This document shows, in pieces, positions 54,493-63,716 of a DNA stretch of 64,000 bases. The position numbers and the translations under genes are program-made. How positions within the stretch are numbered: position 1 is the stretch's first letter; every line of letters starts with the position of its first letter. Below the pieces are notes generated by a model. It was given only the letters and a program-made list of their open reading frames with translations. It was not told the origin of the DNA and ran no database searches. Source of the stretch: Hyphomicrobium sp. CS1GBMeth3 (lineage in GTDB: Bacteria > Pseudomonadota > Alphaproteobacteria > Rhizobiales > Hyphomicrobiaceae); NCBI RefSeq assembly GCF_900117455.1, contig NZ_FPHO01000003.1:1-64000 (forward strand). Direction: 5' to 3'.

Positions 54493-55512
54493 GTGCGCTC
54501 GATCAATCTGATTGTTCTTGGATCCGCCGGCATTGCGCTCGGCGCCCTCGGAGCCCTGGTGGCGACCGGCATGCTGACACCCTACCTGCCGCAGTTCGGA
54601 AGCTCGGAGCCTACGCAATCCGAGCAGCCGGCGGAGATACCCGCCAAGGCCGCGAGCCTCCCTACAGACGATCCCGCCTACGCCGCGTTCGACCAGGGCA
54701 AATATCTGACCGCGCTCGAGCTGGCCGAGAAGGCCGCCCGTCGCGACGACCCGCAGGCCCACACCCTGATCGGCCGCATCTACGCCGACGGCCTCGGCGT
54801 GCCGAAGGACGAAGGCACCGCCGCCCGGTGGTACGCACGCGCCGCCGAGCTGGGCGACGTTCCCGGAACGCTCGCACTCGGCACCATGCTGGCCGAGGGC
54901 CGAGGCGTCACGAAGGACATAAACCTCGCCGCCGAGATGTTCGAGAAGGCCGCCGCCACCGGCGATCCCCTGGCCAATTACAATCTGGGCCTCATGTTCC
55001 TGCGCGGCACCGGCAAACCCGAGAACCCCTACCGTGCCGCCCAGCACATCCGCTACGCGGCCGAGAAGGGCGTCGCGTCGGCCCAGTACGACCTCGCAGC
55101 GCTCTATCTCGAAGGCAACGGCGTCCCCAACGACGCCCTCGAAGCAGCCCGCTGGAGCGCCAAAGCCGCGGAAGCCGGCCTGCCCGCCGCCCAGTATGAT
55201 TACGCCGTGTTGCTGCTGCAGGGCCGCGGCCTCAAGGCGGATGAGGGCAAGGCCGTCAGCTACCTGCAGTCTGCCGCCAACCAGGGCGTCGCCGGCGCGC
55301 AGAACCGCCTCGGCCACCTCTATGCCCAAGGCGTCGGCGTCGAAGCCAATGCCGTCGAGGCTGCCAAATGGCGCATGATCGCCAAGGCCGCCGGCGTCAC
55401 CGACGACAAGCTCGACCTCTACGTGGCCGCCCTGCCCGACGCCGACCGCACCAAGGCTGAGGCTGCCGCGACCGAATGGCGCGAGAAGCGGCAGGTTATG
55501 GCAATGCCCTAA
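54493..55512 (+). CDS. Sel1/TPR-repeat protein, membrane-anchored or exported
   Basis: A 339-residue protein. The N-terminal hydrophobic segment (LIVLGSAGIALGALGALVATGML) is a signal or anchor. From about 55 to 310 it has roughly seven Sel1-like repeats of about 36 residues (AHTLIGRIYADGLGVPKDEGTAARWYARAAELGDVPGTLALGTMLAEGRGVTKD and onward; AQNRLGHLYAQGVGVEANAVEAAKWRMIAKAAG). Such repeats mediate protein contacts. The start is GTG at 54493, with AGGAG upstream, 11 bases after the ThiE-like gene, so cotranscription is likely. Confidence 0.9.
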   Translation: MRSINLIVLGSAGIALGALGALVATGMLTPYLPQFGSSEPTQSEQPAEIPAKAASLPTDDPAYAAFDQGKYLTALELAEKAARRDDPQAHTLIGRIYADGLGVPKDEGTAARWYARAAELGDVPGTLALGTMLAEGRGVTKDINLAAEMFEKAAATGDPLANYNLGLMFLRGTGKPENPYRAAQHIRYAAEKGVASAQYDLAALYLEGNGVPNDALEAARWSAKAAEAGLPAAQYDYAVLLLQGRGLKADEGKAVSYLQSAANQGVAGAQNRLGHLYAQGVGVEANAVEAAKWRMIAKAAGVTDDKLDLYVAALPDADRTKAEAAATEWREKRQVMAMP

Positions 55513-55584
55513 CCGCGTTGCCCCGAAAGGGGTTGACGTTACGGCAGGAAACCTTCAGAGCCTCGCCGAGCCAGTCCCGCGCTC

Positions 55585-56403
55585 GTGCGCCCCGTCTTAA
55601 AAGTCACACCCTCCATGCCCGCTTCCGCCCTGATGAACGTCATGATCGCCGCCGCGCGCAAGGCGGGCCGCTCGCTCGCGCGTGACTTCGGCGAGGTCGA
55701 GCAGCTGCAGGTCTCAGTCAAAGGCCCGGCGAACTTCGTCTCGGCCGCCGACTTGCGCGCCGAGGAGGTCATCTTCAAAGAGCTGTCGAAAGCGCGTCCC
55801 GGCTATGGCTTCCTGATGGAGGAGCGCGGCGAGATCGAGGGCGTGGACAAAACCCACCGCTGGATCGTCGATCCGCTCGACGGCACGACGAACTTCCTGC
55901 ACGGCATCCCGCATTTCGCGATCTCCATCGGGCTCGAGCGCGACGGCGTGCTGGTTGCCGGCGTGATCTACAATCCCGCCACCGACGAGCTGTTCACCGC
56001 CGAGAAGGGCAAGGGCGCGTATCTCAATGACAAGCGCCGCCTGCGCGTCGCCGCGCGCCGCACGCTCGCCGACGCCGTGGTCGTGACCGGCATCCCGCAT
56101 CGTGGCCGCCCTGGCCATCCGCGCTTCCTGGACGAAATGAAAACCGTGATGATGGAGGTCGCGGGCCTGCGCCGCTCGGGCTCTGCCGCGCTCGATCTCG
56201 CCTACATCGCCGCCGGCCGCTACGACGGATACTGGGAGCGCGGCTTGAAGCCTTGGGATCTCGCGGCCGGCATCGTGCTCGTGCGCGAAGCTGGCGGCCT
56301 CGTCACCGACCCCGACGGCAGCGACAAGGCGCTCGAGAGCGGCAACGTTCTCGCAGGCAACAATTATATCACCAAAGCCCTGCAGCCGCTGCTAGCCCAC
56401 TAG
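55585..56403 (+). CDS. suhB: Inositol monophosphatase family protein
   Basis: A 272-residue Mg-dependent phosphatase. GPANFVSAADLRAEEVI, then FLMEERGEIEG (E for metal), WIVDPLDGTTNFLHGIPHFAISIGLE (the DPLDGT motif), and GLKPWDLAAGIVLVREAGG (WDxAAG). It hydrolyses inositol phosphates and in many bacteria aids rRNA transcription. The start could be GTG at 55585 or ATG at 55615. It is the last of the aldolase/ThiE-like/Sel1 string. Confidence 0.93.
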   Translation: MRPVLKVTPSMPASALMNVMIAAARKAGRSLARDFGEVEQLQVSVKGPANFVSAADLRAEEVIFKELSKARPGYGFLMEERGEIEGVDKTHRWIVDPLDGTTNFLHGIPHFAISIGLERDGVLVAGVIYNPATDELFTAEKGKGAYLNDKRRLRVAARRTLADAVVVTGIPHRGRPGHPRFLDEMKTVMMEVAGLRRSGSAALDLAYIAAGRYDGYWERGLKPWDLAAGIVLVREAGGLVTDPDGSDKALESGNVLAGNNYITKALQPLLAH

Positions 56404-56605
56404 GGGGTGTACCTGCGAGGGCGAACTCTGCGCCGTGCGCAAAGGCGCTCATCGCCGGCCGTCGACCGAGCCCACCCGAGGGCCAAAAGCAGGCGACGAC
56501 ACTTGGCTGGTCGCGGTTTGGGATCTAAGCTTTCGGGGGCCGAAAGTAGATTGCGCCCGCTAGGCCACCCCTCGCGCCGCGACTGCGCAGCGACAGGAGC
56601 CAGCC

Positions 56606-57286
56606 ATGACCGCCACCGGATCAATTTCCCTTCCGCACGAGTTTAACTCCGCGGAACTGGGCGCCTTGGCTCATCTTTATCGCGGCGAGGTGTACCGCAG
56701 CACGATCTGGCGGACGCGCCTCGACAATACGACGAACTGGGCTGTCGTCGCGTTGGGCATTGCCATCTCAGTCACGTTCTCGAGCCCCGAAGCCTCGCCG
56801 TTGCCGCTGCTTCTGGTCGGCATCCTGATCGTCGTGTTTTTGGTGTTCGAGGCGCGTCGCTATCGCTACTTCAATGTTTGGCGCGCACGGGCACGGTGGA
56901 TGGAGACATATTTCTACGCCCCCATGCTGCGCGGAGAGGATGTGAAAGCCCGTAATGACTGGCACTTGGTCCTGGCGAACGACTATTGCGATCCGCGCTA
57001 CCACATCTCCATTTTGCGCGCCATTGGGCGCAGATTGCGCCGCAATTACATTTGGATTTTAGGGATCCAGGGGCTGACCTATCTAGGAAAAATTGCAATT
57101 CACCCGGTGCCGATTGCAAGCTTCGACGAGTTGTTCGGGCGTGCTGCCGTGGGCCCCATCCCGGGCGAGTGGATGCTCGCGGCCGGCGTGGTTTTCAACG
57201 GTGGTTGGATTCTATTCGCGCTCGCCACGCTCTACCTCGATCGGACCAAGCGAGCGCCGGGCGCTCCCCGCGTTGCGATGGGCTAA
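56606..57286 (+). CDS. DUF2270 family membrane protein
   Basis: A 226-residue integral membrane protein. HEFNSAELGALAHLYRGEVYRSTIWRTRLDNTTNWAVVALGIAISVTFS opens as in DUF2270. It has TM helices at about 45-80 (two), then EARRYRYFNVWRARARWMETYFYAPML, a family signature, and TM helices at about 145-165 and 190-215. Function unknown. Convergent with trpE. Confidence 0.88.
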   Translation: MTATGSISLPHEFNSAELGALAHLYRGEVYRSTIWRTRLDNTTNWAVVALGIAISVTFSSPEASPLPLLLVGILIVVFLVFEARRYRYFNVWRARARWMETYFYAPMLRGEDVKARNDWHLVLANDYCDPRYHISILRAIGRRLRRNYIWILGIQGLTYLGKIAIHPVPIASFDELFGRAAVGPIPGEWMLAAGVVFNGGWILFALATLYLDRTKRAPGAPRVAMG

Positions 57287-57406
57287 AGGTTGAGGCTGAA
57301 GCCCACGCGTTCCATCGGGCAGTGAGTCACGCGTTGACCACGCGCGCCGCCTGCGAACAATCGTAAGCAGACGCGGCCGGTGTGCACAACCTCAACCCGG
57401 CACGCC

Positions 57407-58972
57407 TCAACGCCCCTTCTTTCCCCCACGCGCCGCGAACCGCACCGCTTCCTCGGCCGCGCGCACGACGGCCTTGGCTTTGTTGATGCACTCCTGCTGC
57501 TCTTTTTCCGGCACGCTGTCGTAGACGATGCCGGCCCCCGCCTGCACGGTGAGCTGCCCGTCCTTGACCAGCGCCGTACGTAAGACGATGCAGGTGTCCA
57601 TCTCGCCGTCGGCCGTGAAATAGCCGACGCAGCCGGCATAGGGCCCGCGCTTGGATTTCTCGAGCTCGTCGATGATCTCCATCGAGCGCACCTTGGGCGC
57701 GCCCGACACGGTGCCGGCCGGGAAACCCGCCATCAGCGCATCGATCGTATCGCGCTTCTCAGAGAGCCGCCCGACGACATTCGAGACGATGTGCATCACG
57801 TGGCTGTAGCGCTCGATGACGAAGCGCTGCGTCACCTCGACCGAGCCGACCTCCGCCACGCGCCCCACGTCATTGCGCCCGAGATCGAGCAGCATCAGAT
57901 GCTCGCTGCGCTCCTTGGGATCGCGGATCAGCGCATCCGCCAGCGCCTTGTCTTCCGTCTCTGTCGCACCGCGCGGCGCGGTCCCGGCGATCGGCCGGAT
58001 CGTCACCTCGCCGTCGCGTACGCGCACCAGGATCTCGGGCGACGAGCCGACGAGCGCGAAGCCGCCGAGATCGAGGTGGAACAGGAATGGCGACGGGTTC
58101 GTGCGACGCAGCGCCCGATAGAGCGCGAACGGCGGCAACGCGAACGGCGCCGAGAAGCGCTGCGACAGCACCACCTGGAAGATATCGCCAGCGCGGATGT
58201 ACTCCTTCGCGCGCTCTACCATCTTCATGTACTCGCGCGGCGTCGTGTTGGAGCGCGGCTCGGGTAGCGCCAGCGCCTTCGACGCGTGCGCAGTCGACGT
58301 ATGCGGAACCGGCTTGTCGAGCGCTCGGACCGCATCCTTGAGCCGCTTCAGCGCCGCCTTGTGGGCCTTTTCGGCGTCGACCTTCTTCTCGGGCCGCACC
58401 GGCGTCACGAGACTGATCTCGTCCTTCACAGAGTCGAAGATCACGATCACCGTCGGGCGCACGAGCACCGAGTCCGGCACGCCGAGATCGTCCGGCTTCA
58501 CATTCGGCAACGTCTCGATGAGCCGCACCGTGTCGTAGCCCATATAGCCGAACACGCCCGCGGCCATTGGCGGCAGCTCGTCCGGCAGCCTGAGCCGCGA
58601 TTGCGCGAGCAGCTCTCTGAGCGAAGCCAGCGTCGGCTGCGAATCCGCCTTGAACGCCTTCGGCTTCTTCGCCGGATCGCGGTTGATCTCGGCTTTGTCT
58701 CCGCTCGCACGCCACACGAGGTCCGGCGCGAAGCCGATCACCGAGTAGCGCCCGCGCGAGGCGCCGCCCTCAACGGATTCGAGCAGGAACGAATACGGCT
58801 TGCCCATCGCCAGCTTGAGATAGACTGACACCGGCGTCTCGAGATCGGCGACAAGCCGCGTCCACACCACCTGCGGCTCCCCGGCGCGATAGCGCTTGGC
58901 GAAGGCATCGCGAGACGGAAACGCCTCGAAGCCGAGACCCTGCTGGGGAGCCTTCTGAGAGAGCGTGCTCAA
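57407..58972 (-). CDS. trpE: Anthranilate synthase component I
   Basis: A 521-residue chorismate-utilising enzyme. The N-terminal tryptophan-binding part (PVSVYLKLAMGKPYSFLLESVEGGASRGRYSVIGFAP) has the LLES element, and the catalytic domain has GDIFQVVLSQRFSAPF, SPFLFHLDLGGFALVGSSPEILVRV, PIAGTAPRGATETED, HLMLLDLGRNDVGRVA, VMHIVSNVVGRL, FPAGTVSGAPKVRSMEIIDELE and YTVQAGAGIVYDSVPEKE-type ends. Its partner trpG is not in the window. It starts 15 bases after ppiD. Confidence 0.97.
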   Translation of the reverse strand: MSTLSQKAPQQGLGFEAFPSRDAFAKRYRAGEPQVVWTRLVADLETPVSVYLKLAMGKPYSFLLESVEGGASRGRYSVIGFAPDLVWRASGDKAEINRDPAKKPKAFKADSQPTLASLRELLAQSRLRLPDELPPMAAGVFGYMGYDTVRLIETLPNVKPDDLGVPDSVLVRPTVIVIFDSVKDEISLVTPVRPEKKVDAEKAHKAALKRLKDAVRALDKPVPHTSTAHASKALALPEPRSNTTPREYMKMVERAKEYIRAGDIFQVVLSQRFSAPFALPPFALYRALRRTNPSPFLFHLDLGGFALVGSSPEILVRVRDGEVTIRPIAGTAPRGATETEDKALADALIRDPKERSEHLMLLDLGRNDVGRVAEVGSVEVTQRFVIERYSHVMHIVSNVVGRLSEKRDTIDALMAGFPAGTVSGAPKVRSMEIIDELEKSKRGPYAGCVGYFTADGEMDTCIVLRTALVKDGQLTVQAGAGIVYDSVPEKEQQECINKAKAVVRAAEEAVRFAARGGKKGR

Positions 58973-58986
58973 AGGAATGCGGCTCC

Positions 58987-60891
58987 TTACTGGTCGGCGC
59001 TCTCGGAGGCACCCGTCGCGCGGGCGAGCTCCGCCTCGTTGACGCGCACCTTGAGGCCCTGCTTGAGCGCCTCGACGTAGGCGATGAGATCGTCGTTGGC
59101 GATCTGCGACGAGAGCTCTTCCCTGAGCTTGTCGATCTGCTCCTTGCTGGCCGCTGGCGCCGCGAAGATCTCCTTCACCTGGAACACGACGCGGCTGGCT
59201 TGATCAGGGGTATCGGCATAGCCGGCCCCGCCCTTGGCAAGCGCGAACGCCTGCTTCACACCCTCTGTCGTGAGGCCGGGCGGCGAGGTGTTGCGCTTGA
59301 TCTGCTCCACGACGTCGGGCGTGCCGCCGGCTTCCTCGGCGATCTTGGCGAAAGCCTCGCCGGCCTTGAGACGATCGACAAGCTTCTGCGCCAGCTCGTT
59401 GAGCAACCGCGCCGTTTCTTTCTCGGTATAGAGCGCCTTGACCTGGTCCTTGACCTCTTCGAACGGCTTCTGCTTGCGCTCGATCACCGAGAGCACGTCG
59501 AACCACGCATAGGCCGATCCCGGCAGCTCGACCGCATCGGGCTGCAGGCCGACGCCGGTCGCAAAAACCTCCTTCAGCACGACGGCCGCATCCGGAACGT
59601 CGAGCGCCGTCTTGTCGTCGGGGGTCTTGTTGTCCTTGTCGACCGCTTCCACGTCGTAGAACTTGAGCTTCTGCTCCTCGGCGATCTCCTTGAGCGTCTT
59701 GCCGGCGTTGCGCCCTTCCTCGATCAGATCGTAGCGCTCCTGGATCAGGCTTTCGGCTCGCTGCCGACCCAGCGCATCACGCACCTGATCCTTGACCTCC
59801 TCGAACGTGCTCTCCTTGCCGGCGTCGATCTCCACCGCGCGCACGAGCACCGTCGCGAAACGCCCCTCGATGGGCTCCGAAAGTGCGTCGCGTTCGAGGC
59901 TGAAGGCCGCGTCCGCGATCGCGGGATCGATAAGCTGCGCCTTCGTCACCAAGCCGAGGTTGACGTCGTTCTCTGTCGCGCCCTGCGCCTTGGCGACGTC
60001 GAGAAAGTTCTTCTTGCCCTCGACGATTTCGCGGCGCGCGGCTTCCGCGGTCGCCTTGTCCTTGAACGCGATCTGCTGCAGACGCCGACGCTCAGGCTTG
60101 TCGTAGGTCGCCTTGTGATCGGTGTAGTACGTCTTGAGCTCGTCGTCGGTGAGCTGTACCTCGGACTTCAGCGCATCCGCCGAGAGAATGAGCAGCGCCA
60201 CCTTGCGGTACTCCGGCGTCATCAAGGTGTCTTTCTGCGCCTCGTACGTTTCCTTGAGCTTTGCTTCGTCGGGCTCGGCGACGGACACCTTCTTGGGATC
60301 GATCTGCACCAGCTCGATGGTGCGCGTCTCGTCGCGCCAGGCATGCAGGTCCTCAACCATCGGCTGCGGCACCACGACGGAAGAGGTCAGCGCATCCGAG
60401 ATCTGCCCGCGCAACTCGTCATCGCGGCGGATGACGAGGAAGTCCTGCTCGGTGAGATTGAGCTGGCGCAGCAGCCCGTCGAACCCGAGGCGCGAGAACT
60501 TGCCGTCCGGTCCGTGGAAGTTCGGGTCGTTGCGCACACCCTCCGCGAGCGCCTCGTCAGAAAGAGCAAGCCCGAGCCGCTCCGCGTGCGTCTTGACCGC
60601 CGCCTGCGCGATGAGCTGGTCGAGCGCCTGGCGATCGAGACGCAACATGAGCGCCTGCTCGGTGGTGAGCCGGCCGCCGTCCTGCAGACTGATGCCGCGG
60701 ATCGTGTTCTGGAACGCGCGCTGGAATTCCGTGACCGTGATATCGGTGTCGCCGACTGTTGCTACCGAACCGCGCCCAGCACCACGGAACACATCAGAAA
60801 CGTTCCAGAAAACGCCGAAGCTGACGATCAGAATGGCGAACAGAAACTTGGCCACCCACCCTTGGGCGCCGCGTCGCATGGCGTCGAGCAT
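58987..60891 (-). CDS. Periplasmic peptidyl-prolyl isomerase PpiD-like (SurA_N_3)
   Basis: A 634-residue membrane-anchored chaperone. One N-terminal TM helix (WVAKFLFAILIVSFGVFWNVSDVF), then SurA-like N-domain, IGDTDITVTEFQRAFQN-type segment, and a PPIase/parvulin region (about 255-365: RLQQIAFKDKATAEAARREIVEGKKNFLDVAKAQGATENDVNLGLVTKAQLIDPAIADAAFSLERDALSEPIEGRFATVLVRAVEI). PpiD proteins help fold secreted proteins at the Sec exit. The start at 60891 (MLDAMRRGAQG) is family typical. It forms an operon with trpE. Confidence 0.93.
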   Translation of the reverse strand: MLDAMRRGAQGWVAKFLFAILIVSFGVFWNVSDVFRGAGRGSVATVGDTDITVTEFQRAFQNTIRGISLQDGGRLTTEQALMLRLDRQALDQLIAQAAVKTHAERLGLALSDEALAEGVRNDPNFHGPDGKFSRLGFDGLLRQLNLTEQDFLVIRRDDELRGQISDALTSSVVVPQPMVEDLHAWRDETRTIELVQIDPKKVSVAEPDEAKLKETYEAQKDTLMTPEYRKVALLILSADALKSEVQLTDDELKTYYTDHKATYDKPERRRLQQIAFKDKATAEAARREIVEGKKNFLDVAKAQGATENDVNLGLVTKAQLIDPAIADAAFSLERDALSEPIEGRFATVLVRAVEIDAGKESTFEEVKDQVRDALGRQRAESLIQERYDLIEEGRNAGKTLKEIAEEQKLKFYDVEAVDKDNKTPDDKTALDVPDAAVVLKEVFATGVGLQPDAVELPGSAYAWFDVLSVIERKQKPFEEVKDQVKALYTEKETARLLNELAQKLVDRLKAGEAFAKIAEEAGGTPDVVEQIKRNTSPPGLTTEGVKQAFALAKGGAGYADTPDQASRVVFQVKEIFAAPAASKEQIDKLREELSSQIANDDLIAYVEALKQGLKVRVNEAELARATGASESADQ

Positions 60892-61157
60892 CGAGAAGCA
60901 TCTTCCTGTTAAGCGCGGGTCGGCTGGCGCCTGAGACGTTTGCGCCGCCACCGCTTGTAGAAAAGGATGAACCCGTCCATGACGGGAGGTGTCGGAGTGA
61001 TATGAAGCCCAGCACGCCCGTGAATGCAAGACCGGTGCTGCGGAGCTGAAAATTAGTTAATCCAGGCCGCTCCTCGGACCATCGGGGCCGCTTAGGGTGG
61101 CCCCGGACGCTGGATTTATGAGGAAACACAAAACCGGATGAGGCAAGAGCCGCGCGC

Positions 61158-61919
61158 ATGACCAATGCTCCCATTCGCCCCCTGATCGCCGGCAACTGGA
61201 AAATGAACGGGCTGGCCGCCGCGCTGGCTGAGGCCACGGCCGTACGCGATACGCTCCCGTCCCTAGGGGGAAATGCGGCTGAGGTCATGATCTGCCCGCC
61301 CGCCACCCTCCTGGCGCAGCTTGCGGGCCTTGCGAAAGGCTCGCCGCTCGCCGTCGGCGCCCAGGACTGCCACTGGGCCGCCGCGGGGGCTCACACCGGC
61401 GATATCGCCGCCGAGATGGTGAAGGACGCTGGCGCCTCCGCCGTCATCGTCGGCCATTCCGAGCGCCGCGCCGACCACGGCGAGCTGGACCGCATCGTGC
61501 GCAGCAAAGCCTCCGCTGCCCACCGCGCCGGTCTCACCGCCATTGTCTGCATCGGCGAGACCCGCGGCGAGCGCGAGGCCGGCCTGACCCTCACCGTCGT
61601 GCGCCGCCAGCTTGCAGGCTCGCTCCCCGACGCGGTGGACCCCACCAACTCCGTGATCGCCTATGAACCTGTCTGGGCCATCGGCACCGGGCTGACGCCG
61701 AGCACCGACGACGTCGTCGAGGTCCACGCCGCGATCCGCGCCTATCTCGTCGAGCGCTTCGGCGCAGCAGGCCAAGGCGTGCGCATCCTCTACGGCGGCT
61801 CGGTCAAACCGGCCAACGCCCGCGAGCTTCTCGCGCTGACGGACGTCAACGGTGCACTCGTTGGCGGCGGCAGCCTCAGGGCCGAGGACTTTCTGGCCAT
61901 CGTGCGCGCCGCGCTGTAG
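61158..61919 (+). CDS. tpiA: Triose-phosphate isomerase
   Basis: A 253-residue TIM barrel. [11 protein letters not shown] (Lys), [17 protein letters not shown] (catalytic His), [13 protein letters not shown] (catalytic Glu with loop 6 WAIGTG) and [12 protein letters not shown] (phosphate loop). It interconverts DHAP and G3P. Divergent from ppiD-trpE, then secG follows in the same direction; this order is standard in Hyphomicrobiales. Confidence 0.98.
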   Translation: MTNAPIRPLIAGNWKMNGLAAALAEATAVRDTLPSLGGNAAEVMICPPATLLAQLAGLAKGSPLAVGAQDCHWAAAGAHTGDIAAEMVKDAGASAVIVGHSERRADHGELDRIVRSKASAAHRAGLTAIVCIGETRGEREAGLTLTVVRRQLAGSLPDAVDPTNSVIAYEPVWAIGTGLTPSTDDVVEVHAAIRAYLVERFGAAGQGVRILYGGSVKPANARELLALTDVNGALVGGGSLRAEDFLAIVRAAL

Positions 61920-61948
61920 AAGCTGTCCACAAAACAAGGAGCACGGGC

Positions 61949-62398
61949 GTGGGCGGCACCGGAGCAGCCATGACGATGAGGCAGAAGCGGGACACGGAAC
62001 GGAGCCTGGCACGGCGCGTCCCGGCGGCTGCACTCCTGCCCGCGGCGATGCTGAGCCTCGCCACCCCGACCGCCCTTGCCGCCCCGCTCGATCCGGAAGC
62101 CTGCACCGCGCTCAAGACGGAGCATACGAGCCTCGTCGCCGCCGGCGCCAAATCCGACATGAGCCGCGGCCCCGAGTGGGCCAAGACCAACCTGGCGCCC
62201 GACCGCCTGGACAAGATCAAGCGGCTGATCGCGGTCGAGGAGCAGCTGAGCTTCCGCTGCGGCGAGCAGCTTACCGCGCGCCCGCAGATCAAAGAGCTGC
62301 CGAAGCCCGCCGGCGTCGCGAGCTCGATCCCGCCGCCGATCCGCAAGGACGTGAAGGCTGCCCTCGCCGCCAAAAACCGGCAGGCCGGGCAGCGCTAG
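61949..62398 (+). CDS. Small exported hypothetical protein
   Basis: A 149-residue protein with a signal peptide (RRVPAAALLPAAMLSLATPTALAAP) and a mature helical part with two cysteines (PEACTALKTEHTSLVAAG, LSFRCGEQLTARP), plausibly one disulfide. The start is GTG at 61949 (AAGGAG upstream) or ATG at 61970 (GGAG upstream). A conserved neighbour of tpiA and secG in Hyphomicrobiales in my recollection; function unknown. Confidence 0.75.
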   Translation: MGGTGAAMTMRQKRDTERSLARRVPAAALLPAAMLSLATPTALAAPLDPEACTALKTEHTSLVAAGAKSDMSRGPEWAKTNLAPDRLDKIKRLIAVEEQLSFRCGEQLTARPQIKELPKPAGVASSIPPPIRKDVKAALAAKNRQAGQR

Positions 62399-62541
62399 CC
62401 GCTCTTGGCAACAAAAGCGTCAGGAATTCAAAGATACCCCGGAGCCCCTAGCCCTCGCGCCGCGGCTGGTGTAGAAGCCCCGGTAATCCCCTTAACACGC
62501 TCCCGGCACCGGCTTCCGGAGAGCATGGAGTTTTCGCTTCT

Positions 62542-62910
62542 ATGACGACGGTTCTTCTCGTCCTTCACATCATGGTTGCGGCCGCACTGGTGGCGGTCGT
62601 GCTCTGGCAGCGCTCCGAAGGCGGCGCGCTCGGCATCGGCGGCGGCGGCGGTGCCGGCGGCTTCCTGACCGGCCGCGGCACGGCGAACCTCTTGACCCGC
62701 ACCACGGCGATTCTGGCCGCCTGCTTCTTCCTGACCAGCATCGCGCTGACGCTGGTGTCGAAGCGCACCTCGCCCGTCGGCTCGCACTTCGACGCGCCGG
62801 CCTCGTCGACTACGGCCCCCGCAGCACCCGCGCAGGAAGGCCAGCCCGCGGCCCCGGCCGCACCGAGTGACGGCGCACCCCGCGGCGGCATCCTCGACAA
62901 GCTCCGATAA
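62542..62910 (+). CDS. secG: Preprotein translocase subunit SecG
   Basis: A 122-residue protein with two TM helices (TVLLVLHIMVAAALVAVVLW and LLTRTTAILAACFFLTSIALTLV) joined by QRSEGGALGIGGGGGAGGFLTGRGTANLL, the family loop. The C-terminal Ala/Pro-rich tail (about 45 residues) is an alphaproteobacterial trait. It assists SecYE. Between tpiA and pyrG, as usual. Confidence 0.97.
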   Translation: MTTVLLVLHIMVAAALVAVVLWQRSEGGALGIGGGGGAGGFLTGRGTANLLTRTTAILAACFFLTSIALTLVSKRTSPVGSHFDAPASSTTAPAAPAQEGQPAAPAAPSDGAPRGGILDKLR

Positions 62911-63012
62911 CGGGACACTCGGCCTCTCACCTGAGGATGTGGCGCGCGCGCAACTGTCCGCAGGCTCACGCTTTGCTATCGTGGCCGCGTCCAGGAGCGG
63001 AGAAGCGCGCCC

Positions 63013-63597
63013 ATGCATTTCCGAAACATGCCTCACAGAAACGGCCCTTGCCGAGACATGCCTCGCCTTAGCGTGCGCCCATTCGGCCCCGCCGCCATGA
63101 CAGCGGCCGTGCTTCTTCTGGCCGGCTGCTCGGCAGGCGGAGGCATCGGAGCCTTGTCGTCCGGCCCGCTGCCCTATCAGCGCGGCAACGCCATCGCCCC
63201 CTCCGGCTACACCGAAAGCCAGATCGGCCCCGACCGCTACCGCATCGAGGTCAAGGGCCCGCCGAACACGCCGCACGAGCGCATGGAGAAGATCGCCGCC
63301 ACCCGCGCCGCCGAGATCGGCAAGGAAAACCACCTCGGCTATTTCAAGATCGACAGCGTCAACCACGCGACCCACTGCGAGGATTTCAAGCCCGGCCCGA
63401 GAACGCCGGGTGGCGCCTCCGGCTCCAAGACGCTGGCCTACGCGGTGATGACCGCCGACGTCTCCTATACCAAGAGCCCGCCCGACCCGAGCTATCAGAA
63501 CGCCCGCCAGAGCTTCGATCAGCTGCGTGCCGAACTCGACCAGGACCAGTCCGCGCCCCCGCCGTCCGACCCCGCCGCACCGCCCCAGTGCAGCTGA
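63013..63597 (+). CDS. Outer-membrane lipoprotein (CC0125/CC1285-like)
   Basis: A protein of up to 194 residues. The lipobox LLAGC (VLLLAGCSAGG) lies after a hydrophobic stretch, preceded by an oddly long basic start; ATG at 63058 or 63097 would also give a lipoprotein signal. The mature part (GYTESQIGPDRYRIEVKGPPNTPHERMEKIAATRAAEIGKENHLGYFKID, cysteine in HCEDF) has a GYxE-x-Q-x-xRYRI core seen in small alphaproteobacterial lipoproteins. Pro-rich tail. Function unknown. Confidence 0.75.
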   Translation: MHFRNMPHRNGPCRDMPRLSVRPFGPAAMTAAVLLLAGCSAGGGIGALSSGPLPYQRGNAIAPSGYTESQIGPDRYRIEVKGPPNTPHERMEKIAATRAAEIGKENHLGYFKIDSVNHATHCEDFKPGPRTPGGASGSKTLAYAVMTADVSYTKSPPDPSYQNARQSFDQLRAELDQDQSAPPPSDPAAPPQCS

Positions 63598-63716
63598 GGC
63601 TTTGCAGTTAACGGACCGTCACGTCACGCATCCAATCCGGCCCACTTCAAGGCCGCCGTGGATGAGACAAGAAAACCACTTCGAATCACGCCCCTACGGC
63701 TGTAATGTTAAAGCCC